Assembly: GCA_029268085.1 (NCBI GenBank)
Contig: JAJUHD010000075.1
Span: 1 to 11,066, forward strand
DNA length: 11,066 nt
Direction of reading: 5' to 3'
Source of the DNA: Bacillota bacterium
Lineage (GTDB): Bacteria; Bacillota; Clostridia; Oscillospirales; Oscillospiraceae
This document shows positions 1 to 5,868 of this stretch, piece after piece (within the stretch, counting starts at the first letter, position 1; every line of letters begins with the position of its first letter). Position numbers and translations under genes: made by a program. The notes beneath the pieces are model-generated. The model was not told the DNA's origin, did not search any database, and was given only the letters and a program-made list of their open reading frames with translations.

Positions 1-245
1 CAGGCAAGGGCGCGTGTTACGCTGACAACGCCGAAAACCGTCAGCATCGCTTCGAGCGCGCCGTCCATATCGCAGGTGCCGTCGTTAGGCTCGACATACA
101 CAGTCGACTGTGTGGCATATACATTGAAATCCCCGAAGGGCTTCAACCTGCGCTTTACGTTCGATAGGAGCTTTGCCTCGAAAAAGCGCCTGTTCTGGCC
201 CTTCAGGATGATTTCGCCCTGCTTCAGGAGTATCATATCGTTCAT
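1..245 (-). CDS. thiI: tRNA 4-thiouridine synthase ThiI, N-terminal fragment (runs off left edge)
   Basis: Only the first 81 codons are in the window. ThiI transfers sulfur, using ATP, to uridine 8 of tRNA, and in many bacteria it also supplies sulfur for the thiamine thiazole ring. The visible part begins MNDMILLKQGEIILKGQNRR. This matches the start of the N-terminal ferredoxin-like domain, where homologs have a 'GEI..KG.NR..F' signature (B. subtilis has GEISTKGKNRKKF). The THUMP and PP-loop ATPase domains, which would hold the catalytic residues, lie outside the window, so activity cannot be judged. The ATG at 243-245 is favoured by a GAAGGA-type ribosome binding site about 9 bases upstream; a second in-frame ATG three codons later has no comparable site. 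It lies 96 bases downstream of yifB on the same strand. The family call rests on this short N-terminal match alone. Confidence 0.8.
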   Translation of the reverse strand, partial: MNDMILLKQGEIILKGQNRRFFEAKLLSNVKRRLKPFGDFNVYATQSTVYVEPNDGTCDMDGALEAMLTVFGVVSVTRALA

Positions 246-314
246 TTGAAACGTTCCTTCTTATTGTATTCGAAAATGCCGTATTTAGTCTTGCCGGATT
301 GTATATGTTATCCG

Positions 315-339
315 AAAATAATCAGTAAACTTCAGTTTA
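315..339 (-). terminator. possible weak terminator after yifB
   Basis: Just past the yifB stop codon the minus strand reads TAAACT-GA-AGTTTA, a perfect 6+6 inverted repeat (326-339), followed by the T-rich CTGATTATTTT (315-325). The stem is AT-rich and the T-run is interrupted, so termination would be weak at best. The rest of the 246-341 gap holds TACAAT-like hexamers but no convincing -35 partner, so I cannot say whether thiI has its own promoter. Confidence 0.3.
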
Positions 340-341
340 TT

Positions 342-1868
342 TTAAAGCTCCGCTGCCGCTTCGCGGAAATCGTATGTACGATATTGAATCGCCTCGGCGA
401 GATGGGCAGGCTGGATATTCTCGGAGCCGTCAAGGTCTGCGATCGTCCTGGCGACGCGCAGGATACGGTCATAGCTCCGAGCCGTGAGCCCCATCCTCTC
501 GAACGCCATTTTCATAAGCTGCTCGCAATCGTCTGAAAGCTCGCAGAACTCGCGGAGCTGCTTCTGCCCCATCCTTGCGTTGCAGTCGAAGCCCTCGGCT
601 TCAAAGCGTTTTCTCTGGATAAGCCGCGCTTTGTTTACTCGCTTTTTGATGTCTTCGCTCTTTTCGGCGGGTTTCCTTGCTCGTAGCTCGTCGAATTCAA
701 GGGCCGGTACTTCAACTACAATGTCGATTCGGTCAATTAGAGGCCCCGAAAGCTTGCTGTGATATTTCTTGACGCTGCTCTCCGAGCACTTGCAGCGGCC
801 GGATGGATGCCCGTACCACCCGCACTTGCAGGGGTTCATCGCGCAGACAAGCATAAAGCTCGCGGGATATGTGGCGTTTCCTGTCGAACGCGAGATTGTG
901 ACCCGCCCATCCTCGAGCGGCTGGCGCATGACCTCTAGTACGTCCCGGTGAAATTCCGGCAGCTCGTCCAGAAACAGCACGCCGTTGTGCGCAAGCGATA
1001 TCTCGCCCGGCTGGAGCTGGGCGCCGCCCGCCATGGCGGACGAGCTGAGCGTATGGTGCGGACAGCGGAAGGGTCTCTGAGTGACTAGCGGATTATCGCG
1101 GCTAGTAAGCCCCATTACCGAATGTATCTCGGTAGTCTCAAGCGTTTCGGTACCGCTCATATCGGGCAAAATCGAAGGCAGACGCTTTGCGAGCATGGAT
1201 TTTCCCGCTCCGGGAGGCCCGACAAGCAGGATGTTGTGTCCGCCAGCCGCCGCGACCTCAAGCGCCCTTTTGACATTTTCCTGGCCCTTGACCTCGGAAA
1301 AATCCGCGGCTTGAACTGAAATCTCCTCAAGGATGGGCGTATCTGCCGGCGTTATCGCTTCCTCGCCCGTGAAATGACGAAGAAGCGCGGTCACGTTTTT
1401 AACGGGGTAGACCTCTACGCCCTCTGCGAAGGAAGCCTCGGGCGCGTTGTCCTCGGGTACAAAGAGTTTCGTAATACCGGCACGTCTCGCGGCAAGAGCC
1501 ATCGGCAGGGTGCCGCGCACGGGACGCACCTCACCCGTCAGTCCCAGCTCGCCGAAGAAAGCACAGTCGCCCGATGGGGCTTTGAGCGTGCCCGTCGCCG
1601 TAAGTATCGCAAGGAGAATGGGCAGGTCATATGTCGTGCCGCCTTTCTTAGTATCTGCGGGTGCGAGGTTTATCGTCAGCCTCGAAACGGGGAAGTTCAG
1701 CCCAGAATTCTTAATTGCGGCGCGCACGCGGTCGCGCGCTTCCTTGACCGCCGTATCAGGCAGTCCAACTATGTCAAAGGAGGGAAGCCCCGAAGATAAA
1801 AAGCACTCAACGGAAACTTCGTATCCGCCGATGCCTTTTATGCCGAGTGAGCGTATCTTGGAAACCAT
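342..1868 (-). CDS. yifB: YifB/ComM-family Mg-chelatase-like AAA+ ATPase
   Basis: This 508-residue protein matches the usual YifB/ComM length. Residues 1-165 form the N-terminal Lon-protease-C-like (ChlI) domain, starting with the typical GLPSFDIVGLPD stretch near 27-38. The AAA+ core follows, with Walker A GPPGAGKS (217-224), Walker B VLFLDE (297-302), a CxC-x9-CxC cysteine cluster (C347, C349, C359, C361) that probably binds zinc, and a sensor-2 region (TARSYDRILRVART, 462-475). In Vibrio, ComM is a hexameric branch-migration helicase that helps integrate DNA during natural transformation; the role in Clostridia is not settled. I chose the ATG at 1868 over an upstream in-frame TTG at 1898. 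The protein then starts MVSKIRSLG as homologs do, an AAAGAGG-like site lies about 11 bases upstream, and the TTG has no ribosome binding site. All key motifs are intact. Confidence 0.94.
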   Translation of the reverse strand: MVSKIRSLGIKGIGGYEVSVECFLSSGLPSFDIVGLPDTAVKEARDRVRAAIKNSGLNFPVSRLTINLAPADTKKGGTTYDLPILLAILTATGTLKAPSGDCAFFGELGLTGEVRPVRGTLPMALAARRAGITKLFVPEDNAPEASFAEGVEVYPVKNVTALLRHFTGEEAITPADTPILEEISVQAADFSEVKGQENVKRALEVAAAGGHNILLVGPPGAGKSMLAKRLPSILPDMSGTETLETTEIHSVMGLTSRDNPLVTQRPFRCPHHTLSSSAMAGGAQLQPGEISLAHNGVLFLDELPEFHRDVLEVMRQPLEDGRVTISRSTGNATYPASFMLVCAMNPCKCGWYGHPSGRCKCSESSVKKYHSKLSGPLIDRIDIVVEVPALEFDELRARKPAEKSEDIKKRVNKARLIQRKRFEAEGFDCNARMGQKQLREFCELSDDCEQLMKMAFERMGLTARSYDRILRVARTIADLDGSENIQPAHLAEAIQYRTYDFREAAAEL

Positions 1869-1905
1869 AGTGCTCGCCGCCTCTTTCGTTAAAATCAATG
1901 CTGTT

Positions 1906-2047
1906 CACTGATAAGAATGCAGTGTTAAGGTTCGAGGCTCGTGCGCTCAAAGCCTTTTTTGCTTTTGTACGCTTTATAGTACAGGCCGCTGTCTCTTATT
2001 AATTAATTCAAGAGTTAAGGACTTGCCCATATTGCTTGCTAGTCCTT
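1906..2047 (-). other. aspS-yifB intergenic region with several inverted repeats
   Basis: The roughly 170-base gap between aspS and yifB contains a series of short inverted repeats. AAGGACT/AGTCCTT (2017-2023 with 2041-2047, 17-base loop) overlaps the aspS stop codon. TGTAC/GTACA is at 1966-1970 and 1979-1983, and CACTG/CAGTG at 1906-1910 and 1920-1924. None is followed by a clean T-run, so none is a standard intrinsic terminator. A TATAAA hexamer sits in the loop of the TGTAC repeat, but I find no -35 hexamer at suitable spacing. The region may carry the 3' end of the hisS-aspS transcript and the start of yifB, but the sequence does not settle this. Confidence 0.35.
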
Positions 2048-3811
2048 TTCAACGGGCGCTATATGCAGTTCCCTGAGCTGCTTCGGCTCGACGGCGGATG
2101 GGGCGCCCATCATGAGATCCTGCGCGTTCTTGTTCATTGGGAACGGAATTATCTCGCGGATACTGTCCTCGCCCGCGAGAAGCATGACCATACGGTCCAC
2201 GCCCGGAGCGATGCCCGCGTGAGGGGGCGCGCCATAGCAGAAGGCGTTGTACATCGCGGGGAATTTTGCCTTGACGTCGTCTTCGCCCATGCGGACCAGC
2301 TCAAAGGCCTTTATCATTATCTCCGGGTCATGGTTTCTCACCGCGCCGGAGGATAGCTCGACGCCGTTGCATACAAGGTCATACTGATACGCTGTGATCG
2401 AAAGCGGGTCGACCTCGCCCTTTTCGGCTTTATTGAGAATATCAAGTCCGCCGTTCGGCATTGAAAACGGGTTGTGGCAGAACTCAAGCTCACCGGATTC
2501 CTCGCCGATCTCGTACATCGGGAAATCCACTATCCAACAGAACTCATAGCGCTCGGCGTCAATATGTCCCGGAACGGAGACTCCAAGCATTTTGCGCAGG
2601 ACGCCCGCGGCTTTCTGTGCCGCAAGCTTCTTGCCGGAGGTAAGCCCCACAAAGCAGCCGGGCTTCAGTCCGAGCGCCGCGATGACGGCATCTTTTTTCT
2701 CAGTGACGAACTTTGAAATTCCCCCGACAAGCTCGCCGTTTTCGTCGAGTCGGAACCAGTAGGCTTTGCTGCCGGACTGCATCTCGACGTCGGCGCAGAG
2801 CTGGTCTATAAATTTGCGGGTCTGCGTGAAACCGGGCACGACAACAGCCTTTACGGTGTTGCCGGAAAACGGCTCGAAGCCGCAGCCGGAAAGTATATCG
2901 GTAGCGTCCTGCACTGTAAGGTCGATGCGCAGGTCCGGCTTGTCCGAACCATAGGTCTCCATAGCGTCGTTATAGGCTATTCTTCTGAACGGCGCGGTTG
3001 AAGCAATGTTGTATTTCCCGTATTTTGAAAAAATTGGCGGCAGGACATCCTCAAGGATAGCGAACACATCCTCCTGATTTGCGAAGGCCATCTCCATATC
3101 GAGCTGATAGAATTCTCCGGGCGAGCGGTCGGCTCTCGCATCCTCGTCTCGGAAGCAGGGCGCAATCTGGAAATAGCGGTCGAAGCCGGAGGTCATCAGA
3201 AGCTGCTTGAACTGCTGAGGGGCCTGCGGGAGAGCGTAGAACTTGCCCGGATGGTTGCGCGCGGGGACAAGATAGTCGCGCGCGCCCTCAGGGGACGACG
3301 CGGTCAATATCGGCGTCGTTATCTCAAGGAAGCCGTGCTCCAGCATACTCTTGCGCAGAGCAGCGACGACATTGCAGCGCAGGACGATATTGTTCTTGAC
3401 CTCCGGATTGCGCAAATCGAGATAGCGGTATTTAAGGCGCGTAGTCTCGTCTGCCTCGCGGCTGTGGTTAATCTGAAATGGCAACTCGTTATAGCGGCAG
3501 CGACCCAGCACCTCGATTTTTTCAGGTACGACCTCAATATCTCCTGTCGGGAGCTTCGGGTTTTTGCTTGCGCGTTCGCGGACAGTTCCCTCGACGCTGA
3601 TTGTTGACTCTCGGGTAATGTCCCTCACAGTCTTCATCATTTCCTCGGTCTCGACGACAACCTGCGTCGTACCATAGAAGTCGCGCACAACGACAAACGC
3701 AAGGTTTGCGCTCACCTCGCGGACGTTTTCCATCCAGCCGACGATTTTGACTTTCTTTCCTGCGTCTTCGATGCGGAGCTCGTTGCAGGTATGAGTACGG
3801 GATTGCATCAT
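2039..3811 (-). CDS. aspS: aspartyl-tRNA synthetase
   Basis: This 590-residue class IIb synthetase charges tRNA-Asp with aspartate in the cytoplasm, using ATP. The order of parts is that of bacterial AspRS: an OB-fold anticodon-binding domain (about 1-110), the catalytic core, a GAD insertion typical of bacterial enzymes (about 305-420), and the end of the core. Motif 2 begins FRDEDARADR (220-229). Motif 3 contains GIAPGVDRMVMLL (533-545), with the class II arginine at R540. The OB-fold differs from textbook AspRS: where most bacteria have W.xRRRDhGG, this protein has GWMENVREVSANLAF (25-39). Start: two adjacent ATGs (3811 and 3808), with AGAAAGG about 11 bases before the first; either could be used. 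It follows hisS by 57 bases and is probably co-transcribed with it. Whether it also charges tRNA-Asn cannot be read from this window, since gatCAB and asnS are not visible here. Confidence 0.97.
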   Translation of the reverse strand: MMQSRTHTCNELRIEDAGKKVKIVGWMENVREVSANLAFVVVRDFYGTTQVVVETEEMMKTVRDITRESTISVEGTVRERASKNPKLPTGDIEVVPEKIEVLGRCRYNELPFQINHSREADETTRLKYRYLDLRNPEVKNNIVLRCNVVAALRKSMLEHGFLEITTPILTASSPEGARDYLVPARNHPGKFYALPQAPQQFKQLLMTSGFDRYFQIAPCFRDEDARADRSPGEFYQLDMEMAFANQEDVFAILEDVLPPIFSKYGKYNIASTAPFRRIAYNDAMETYGSDKPDLRIDLTVQDATDILSGCGFEPFSGNTVKAVVVPGFTQTRKFIDQLCADVEMQSGSKAYWFRLDENGELVGGISKFVTEKKDAVIAALGLKPGCFVGLTSGKKLAAQKAAGVLRKMLGVSVPGHIDAERYEFCWIVDFPMYEIGEESGELEFCHNPFSMPNGGLDILNKAEKGEVDPLSITAYQYDLVCNGVELSSGAVRNHDPEIMIKAFELVRMGEDDVKAKFPAMYNAFCYGAPPHAGIAPGVDRMVMLLAGEDSIREIIPFPMNKNAQDLMMGAPSAVEPKQLRELHIAPVEKD

Positions 3812-3843
3812 AATGTTTAGAACCTTTCTCTTTTATCGTAGAT

Positions 3844-3862
3844 AGCGGTAAAACATGCCGCT
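3844..3862 (-). other. small hairpin in hisS-aspS spacer
   Basis: AGCGG and CCGCT form a 5-bp stem around a 9-base loop, 33 bases before the aspS start. There is no T-run, so it is unlikely to terminate; it could affect message processing or stability. The stem is short enough to arise by chance. Confidence 0.25.
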
Positions 3863-3868
3863 GTTGTT

Positions 3869-5221
3869 TCAGTCTTTTATCACGCGGCCTGTGCTGCGCT
3901 TGTCGATCTCGGACTTTATGCGCATGGCGGCTTCGTCTGGCTTTTCTTCGATTTGCTCGCCTGTTTTCATATCCTTGACCTTGACGACGCCTTTGCTTAT
4001 TTCGTCGTCGCCGAGGAAAACTACAAACGGAACGCCTATTCTGTCCGCATAAGTCATCTTTGCCTTGAACTTTTTGTTTTCGCTGTACAGCATTGTGCGG
4101 ATACCGAAATCGCGCAGGAGCGTTGCGGTTTCGACGGCCTTTGAAATTTCCTCAGTCATCGGGATTATGAGCGCATCTGCGGGAGCTGTTATTATTTCAT
4201 CCGAAAGCATACCCTGTTCCTCAAGGACGTAAAACAGACGCGTAAGTCCAATTGAAATGCCGACGCCCGGTAACTTTTTATCTGTGTAGTATTCTGCAAG
4301 GTTGTCATATCGCCCGCCGGAACAGACGGAGCCGATTTCCGGGTGCTCAGTAAGCGTCGTCTCATAAACCGTGCCGGTGTAGTAATCCAGCCCGCGTGCA
4401 ATGGTCAGGTCGATCTCAAAGTTTTCCTCGGGTACGCCGAATTCAGACAGACAGCCCGTGACGACCCTAAGCTCTGAAAGTCCCGTATCAAAGGTTTCGT
4501 TTTTCCCTTCATATTTTTCAAGTGCTTTCAGCTTCTCGGCACTCGTGCCTGAGATACCGATGAAGCCCATTATCTCATCCGTTTTCAGTTCAGGGATCCC
4601 GTCCTCTAAAAGCAGGACACGGCATTTATCTTCGCCGATCTTGTCAAGCTTGTCTATAGTGCGCATTATGCCCGCAGCCTTTTCGAATAGTCCGTGCATA
4701 GCAAAAAAGCCGTTCAGAACCTTGCGGTTGTTGACGCGAATCTTGAACTTTGTCAGCCCCAGCGTTGTGAAAGTGCGGTAAATGATCGCGGGAATCTCGG
4801 CCTCGTTCATGATATCGAGCTCACCGTCACCTATCACGTCAATATCAGCCTGATAGAACTCACGGAAGCGTCCGCGCTGAGCTCTCTCGCCCCTGTAGAC
4901 TTTGCCGATCTGATAACGCCTGAAGGGGAAGGCGAGCTGAGCGTAATTGATCGCCACATACTTTGCGAGCGGAACGGTTAGGTCGAAGCGCAGCGAAAGG
5001 TCGCTGTCGCCCTTTTCAAAACGGTATATCTGCTTTTCGGTCTCTCCTCCGCCCTTGGCAAGCAGGACTTCTGATGCCTCGATTATCGGGGTGTCAAGCG
5101 GAGCAAAGCCGTAAAGAGAATATGTCCTGCGGAGTATTTCCATGATACGCTCCATCTGCGCCTGTTTATCGGGCAGAAGCTCCATAAATCCGGACAATGT
5201 GCGGGGTTTGATCCTCTCCAT
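3869..5221 (-). CDS. hisS: histidyl-tRNA synthetase (archaeal/eukaryotic-like sequence type)
   Basis: This 450-residue class IIa synthetase activates histidine with ATP and charges tRNA-His. Visible motifs in order are RFDLTVP (78-84), a long motif 2 containing FRRYQIGKVYRGERAQRGRF (100-119), the histidine-specific ARGLDYYTG (275-283) whose arginine R276 corresponds to the catalytic Arg259 of E. coli, GGRYDNL (302-308), motif 3 GVGISIGLTRL (319-329), and the C-terminal anticodon-binding domain from about 346. Most bacterial HisRS carry RPEGTA at the first motif; the DLTVP form is the one seen in eukaryotic and archaeal enzymes and in some bacterial groups. The ATG at 5221 is supported by GAAAGGA 8 bases upstream. 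It is downstream of the MgsA-like gene (110-base gap) and upstream of aspS (57-base gap), probably in one transcript. It is not HisZ, because the HisA motif and anticodon domain are complete. Confidence 0.97.
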   Translation of the reverse strand: MERIKPRTLSGFMELLPDKQAQMERIMEILRRTYSLYGFAPLDTPIIEASEVLLAKGGGETEKQIYRFEKGDSDLSLRFDLTVPLAKYVAINYAQLAFPFRRYQIGKVYRGERAQRGRFREFYQADIDVIGDGELDIMNEAEIPAIIYRTFTTLGLTKFKIRVNNRKVLNGFFAMHGLFEKAAGIMRTIDKLDKIGEDKCRVLLLEDGIPELKTDEIMGFIGISGTSAEKLKALEKYEGKNETFDTGLSELRVVTGCLSEFGVPEENFEIDLTIARGLDYYTGTVYETTLTEHPEIGSVCSGGRYDNLAEYYTDKKLPGVGISIGLTRLFYVLEEQGMLSDEIITAPADALIIPMTEEISKAVETATLLRDFGIRTMLYSENKKFKAKMTYADRIGVPFVVFLGDDEISKGVVKVKDMKTGEQIEEKPDEAAMRIKSEIDKRSTGRVIKD

Positions 5222-5275
5222 ATATAAAATCCTTTCGGTAATTTTATCAGCTTGTGGATTTATCCTTAACAGTCA

Positions 5276-5311
5276 ATAACGCCCCCTCCCGCGAAGGGAC
5301 GAGAGCGTTAT
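5276..5311 (-). promoter_or_regulatory. strong GC-rich hairpin in the hisS leader
   Basis: On the minus strand, ATAACGC (5305-5311) pairs with GCGTTAT (5276-5282). Inside it, TCTC pairs with GGGG through two G-T wobbles, and TCCC pairs with GGGA around the loop TTCGC, leaving one bulged G. The left arm, with CTCTCGTCCC, looks like the terminator hairpin that ends many clostridial T-box leaders. However, the required upstream T-box (GGTGG followed by ACCGCG) and specifier stem are absent, and only about 20 bases separate this hairpin from the mgsA stop. There is no T-run after it, so it is a poor intrinsic terminator. It may be an mRNA processing or stability element, or a relic of a lost T-box. 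Confidence 0.5.
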
Positions 5312-5331
5312 GCAAATAATTATCGCCTGTT

Positions 5332-5733
5332 TTATTTTTTGGGATTCACTATATCGCGCCAGCCGAGGTCGCCGCGTTTGAGACCCTGAATGAGGACTTC
5401 CGCCGTCGCAACATTTGAGGCAAAAGGAATGCTGTGCTGGTCGCAGGCGCGTGAAATGGCCACGACCTCCTTATCGTCATCATTCGAAGATGAGTCCCAG
5501 AAGAACAGGACAAGATCGATTTCGTTGTATGCGATGCGGGACTTTATCTGCTGTGACCCGCCCTGCGCCGCGCTCAGATAAAGAGTGATCGGAAGACCGG
5601 TCGCCTCGGCGACCAAGCGGCCGGTGGTAGCGGTGGCACAGATGGAATGCTCGGAAAGTATCCCACAGTATGCGATGCAGAACTGTACCATGAGTTCCTT
5701 CTTGTTGTCATGCGCCATTATAGCTATATTCAT
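5332..5733 (-). CDS. mgsA: methylglyoxal synthase family protein lacking the catalytic Asp
   Basis: This 133-residue protein has the MGS fold. Methylglyoxal synthase normally converts dihydroxyacetone phosphate to methylglyoxal and phosphate. Conserved features include AHD (7-9) with K12, the phosphate-binding TxTTG (34-38, compared with TGTTG in E. coli), FFWD (77-80) and the late NVATAE (107-112). Two active-site features differ. The GGDQQ motif, whose Asp (E. coli Asp71) is the catalytic base, reads GGSQQ here (S60). The loop carrying E. coli His98 and Asp101 is one residue shorter and reads DSSSNDDDKE. It may be inactive, use another residue, or bind a phosphorylated ligand for regulation. 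I chose the ATG at 5733 because GAAAGGA (5742-5748) sits 8 bases upstream; the upstream in-frame ATG at 5742 overlaps that site. It has its own promoter and leads into hisS-aspS. The family is clear, the activity doubtful. Confidence 0.85.
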   Translation of the reverse strand: MNIAIMAHDNKKELMVQFCIAYCGILSEHSICATATTGRLVAEATGLPITLYLSAAQGGSQQIKSRIAYNEIDLVLFFWDSSSNDDDKEVVAISRACDQHSIPFASNVATAEVLIQGLKRGDLGWRDIVNPKK

Positions 5734-5741
5734 GGCCTTCA

Positions 5742-5748
5742 TCCTTTC
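5742..5748 (-). promoter_or_regulatory. ribosome binding site deciding the mgsA start
   Basis: GAAAGGA on the minus strand, 8 bases before the ATG at 5733. It excludes the in-frame ATG at 5742, which overlaps it, and makes the longer reading frame starting at 5796 unlikely, because that start lies inside the -10 box. Confidence 0.75.
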
Positions 5749-5767
5749 AGTGCGATTGCGGCTTTTC

Positions 5768-5780
5768 CCGGCGCCGCCGG
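5768..5780 (-). other. 5' UTR hairpin of mgsA
   Basis: CCGGC-GGC-GCCGG gives a 5-bp all-GC stem with a 3-base loop. It lies about 35 bases before the mgsA ATG and within the predicted leader of roughly 55 bases. It could affect transcript stability; no regulatory role can be shown from sequence. Confidence 0.35.
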
Positions 5781-5794
5781 TTTGCCGATATTCC

Positions 5795-5823
5795 ATTATA
5801 CATTAAACATTTTAAAAACGCAA
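5795..5823 (-). promoter_or_regulatory. sigma-A-type promoter for mgsA-hisS-aspS
   Basis: On the minus strand, TTGCGT (5818-5823), a 17-base spacer and a perfect TATAAT (5795-5800) form a standard housekeeping promoter. The start of transcription would fall near 5788, giving a leader of about 55 bases. It lies in the 133-base gap between mrdA and the mgsA start, where a new transcription unit would be expected. Confidence 0.75.
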
Positions 5824-5841
5824 TATCAAGAAGCTTCATTC

Positions 5842-5868
5842 AGAAAAGAGATTTCCATAAAAAGTCTC
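5842..5868 (-). terminator. possible intrinsic terminator overlapping the mrdA stop
   Basis: GAGA (5865-5868) pairs with TCTC (5848-5851), continuing with TTT/AAA after a bulged C, and is followed by TTTTCT. The first arm overlaps the TGA stop codon of mrdA. The stem is short and AT-rich, so termination may be partial. Its place between the wall genes and the mgsA promoter makes sense. Confidence 0.4.

Noticed and set aside
246..536. 96-codon open frame on the plus strand crossing the thiI-yifB gap
   Set aside because: Most of it is antisense to the 3' end of yifB, and I see no family resemblance in the translation.
1869..1898. N-terminal extension of YifB from a TTG at 1898
   Set aside because: No ribosome binding site, and homologs begin at the MVSKI-type start.
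1447..1911. 154-codon open frame on the plus strand opposite yifB
   Set aside because: Low-complexity Ser/Arg/Ala-rich translation, no family resemblance, fully antisense to a certain gene.
5271..5276. TTGACT as a -35 box for a hisS promoter
   Set aside because: No TATAAT-like hexamer lies 16-18 bases downstream; the nearest AT-rich hexamers are at 21-23 bases.
5222..5331. Full T-box riboswitch for hisS
   Set aside because: The T-box sequence and specifier stem are absent and the gap is only 110 bases; only a terminator-like hairpin is present.
5734..5796. N-terminal extension of the MgsA-like protein starting at 5796
   Set aside because: The start would lie inside the -10 box of the promoter, and the extension encodes a Gly/Arg-rich tail absent from homologs; the ATG at 5733 has a well-spaced ribosome binding site.
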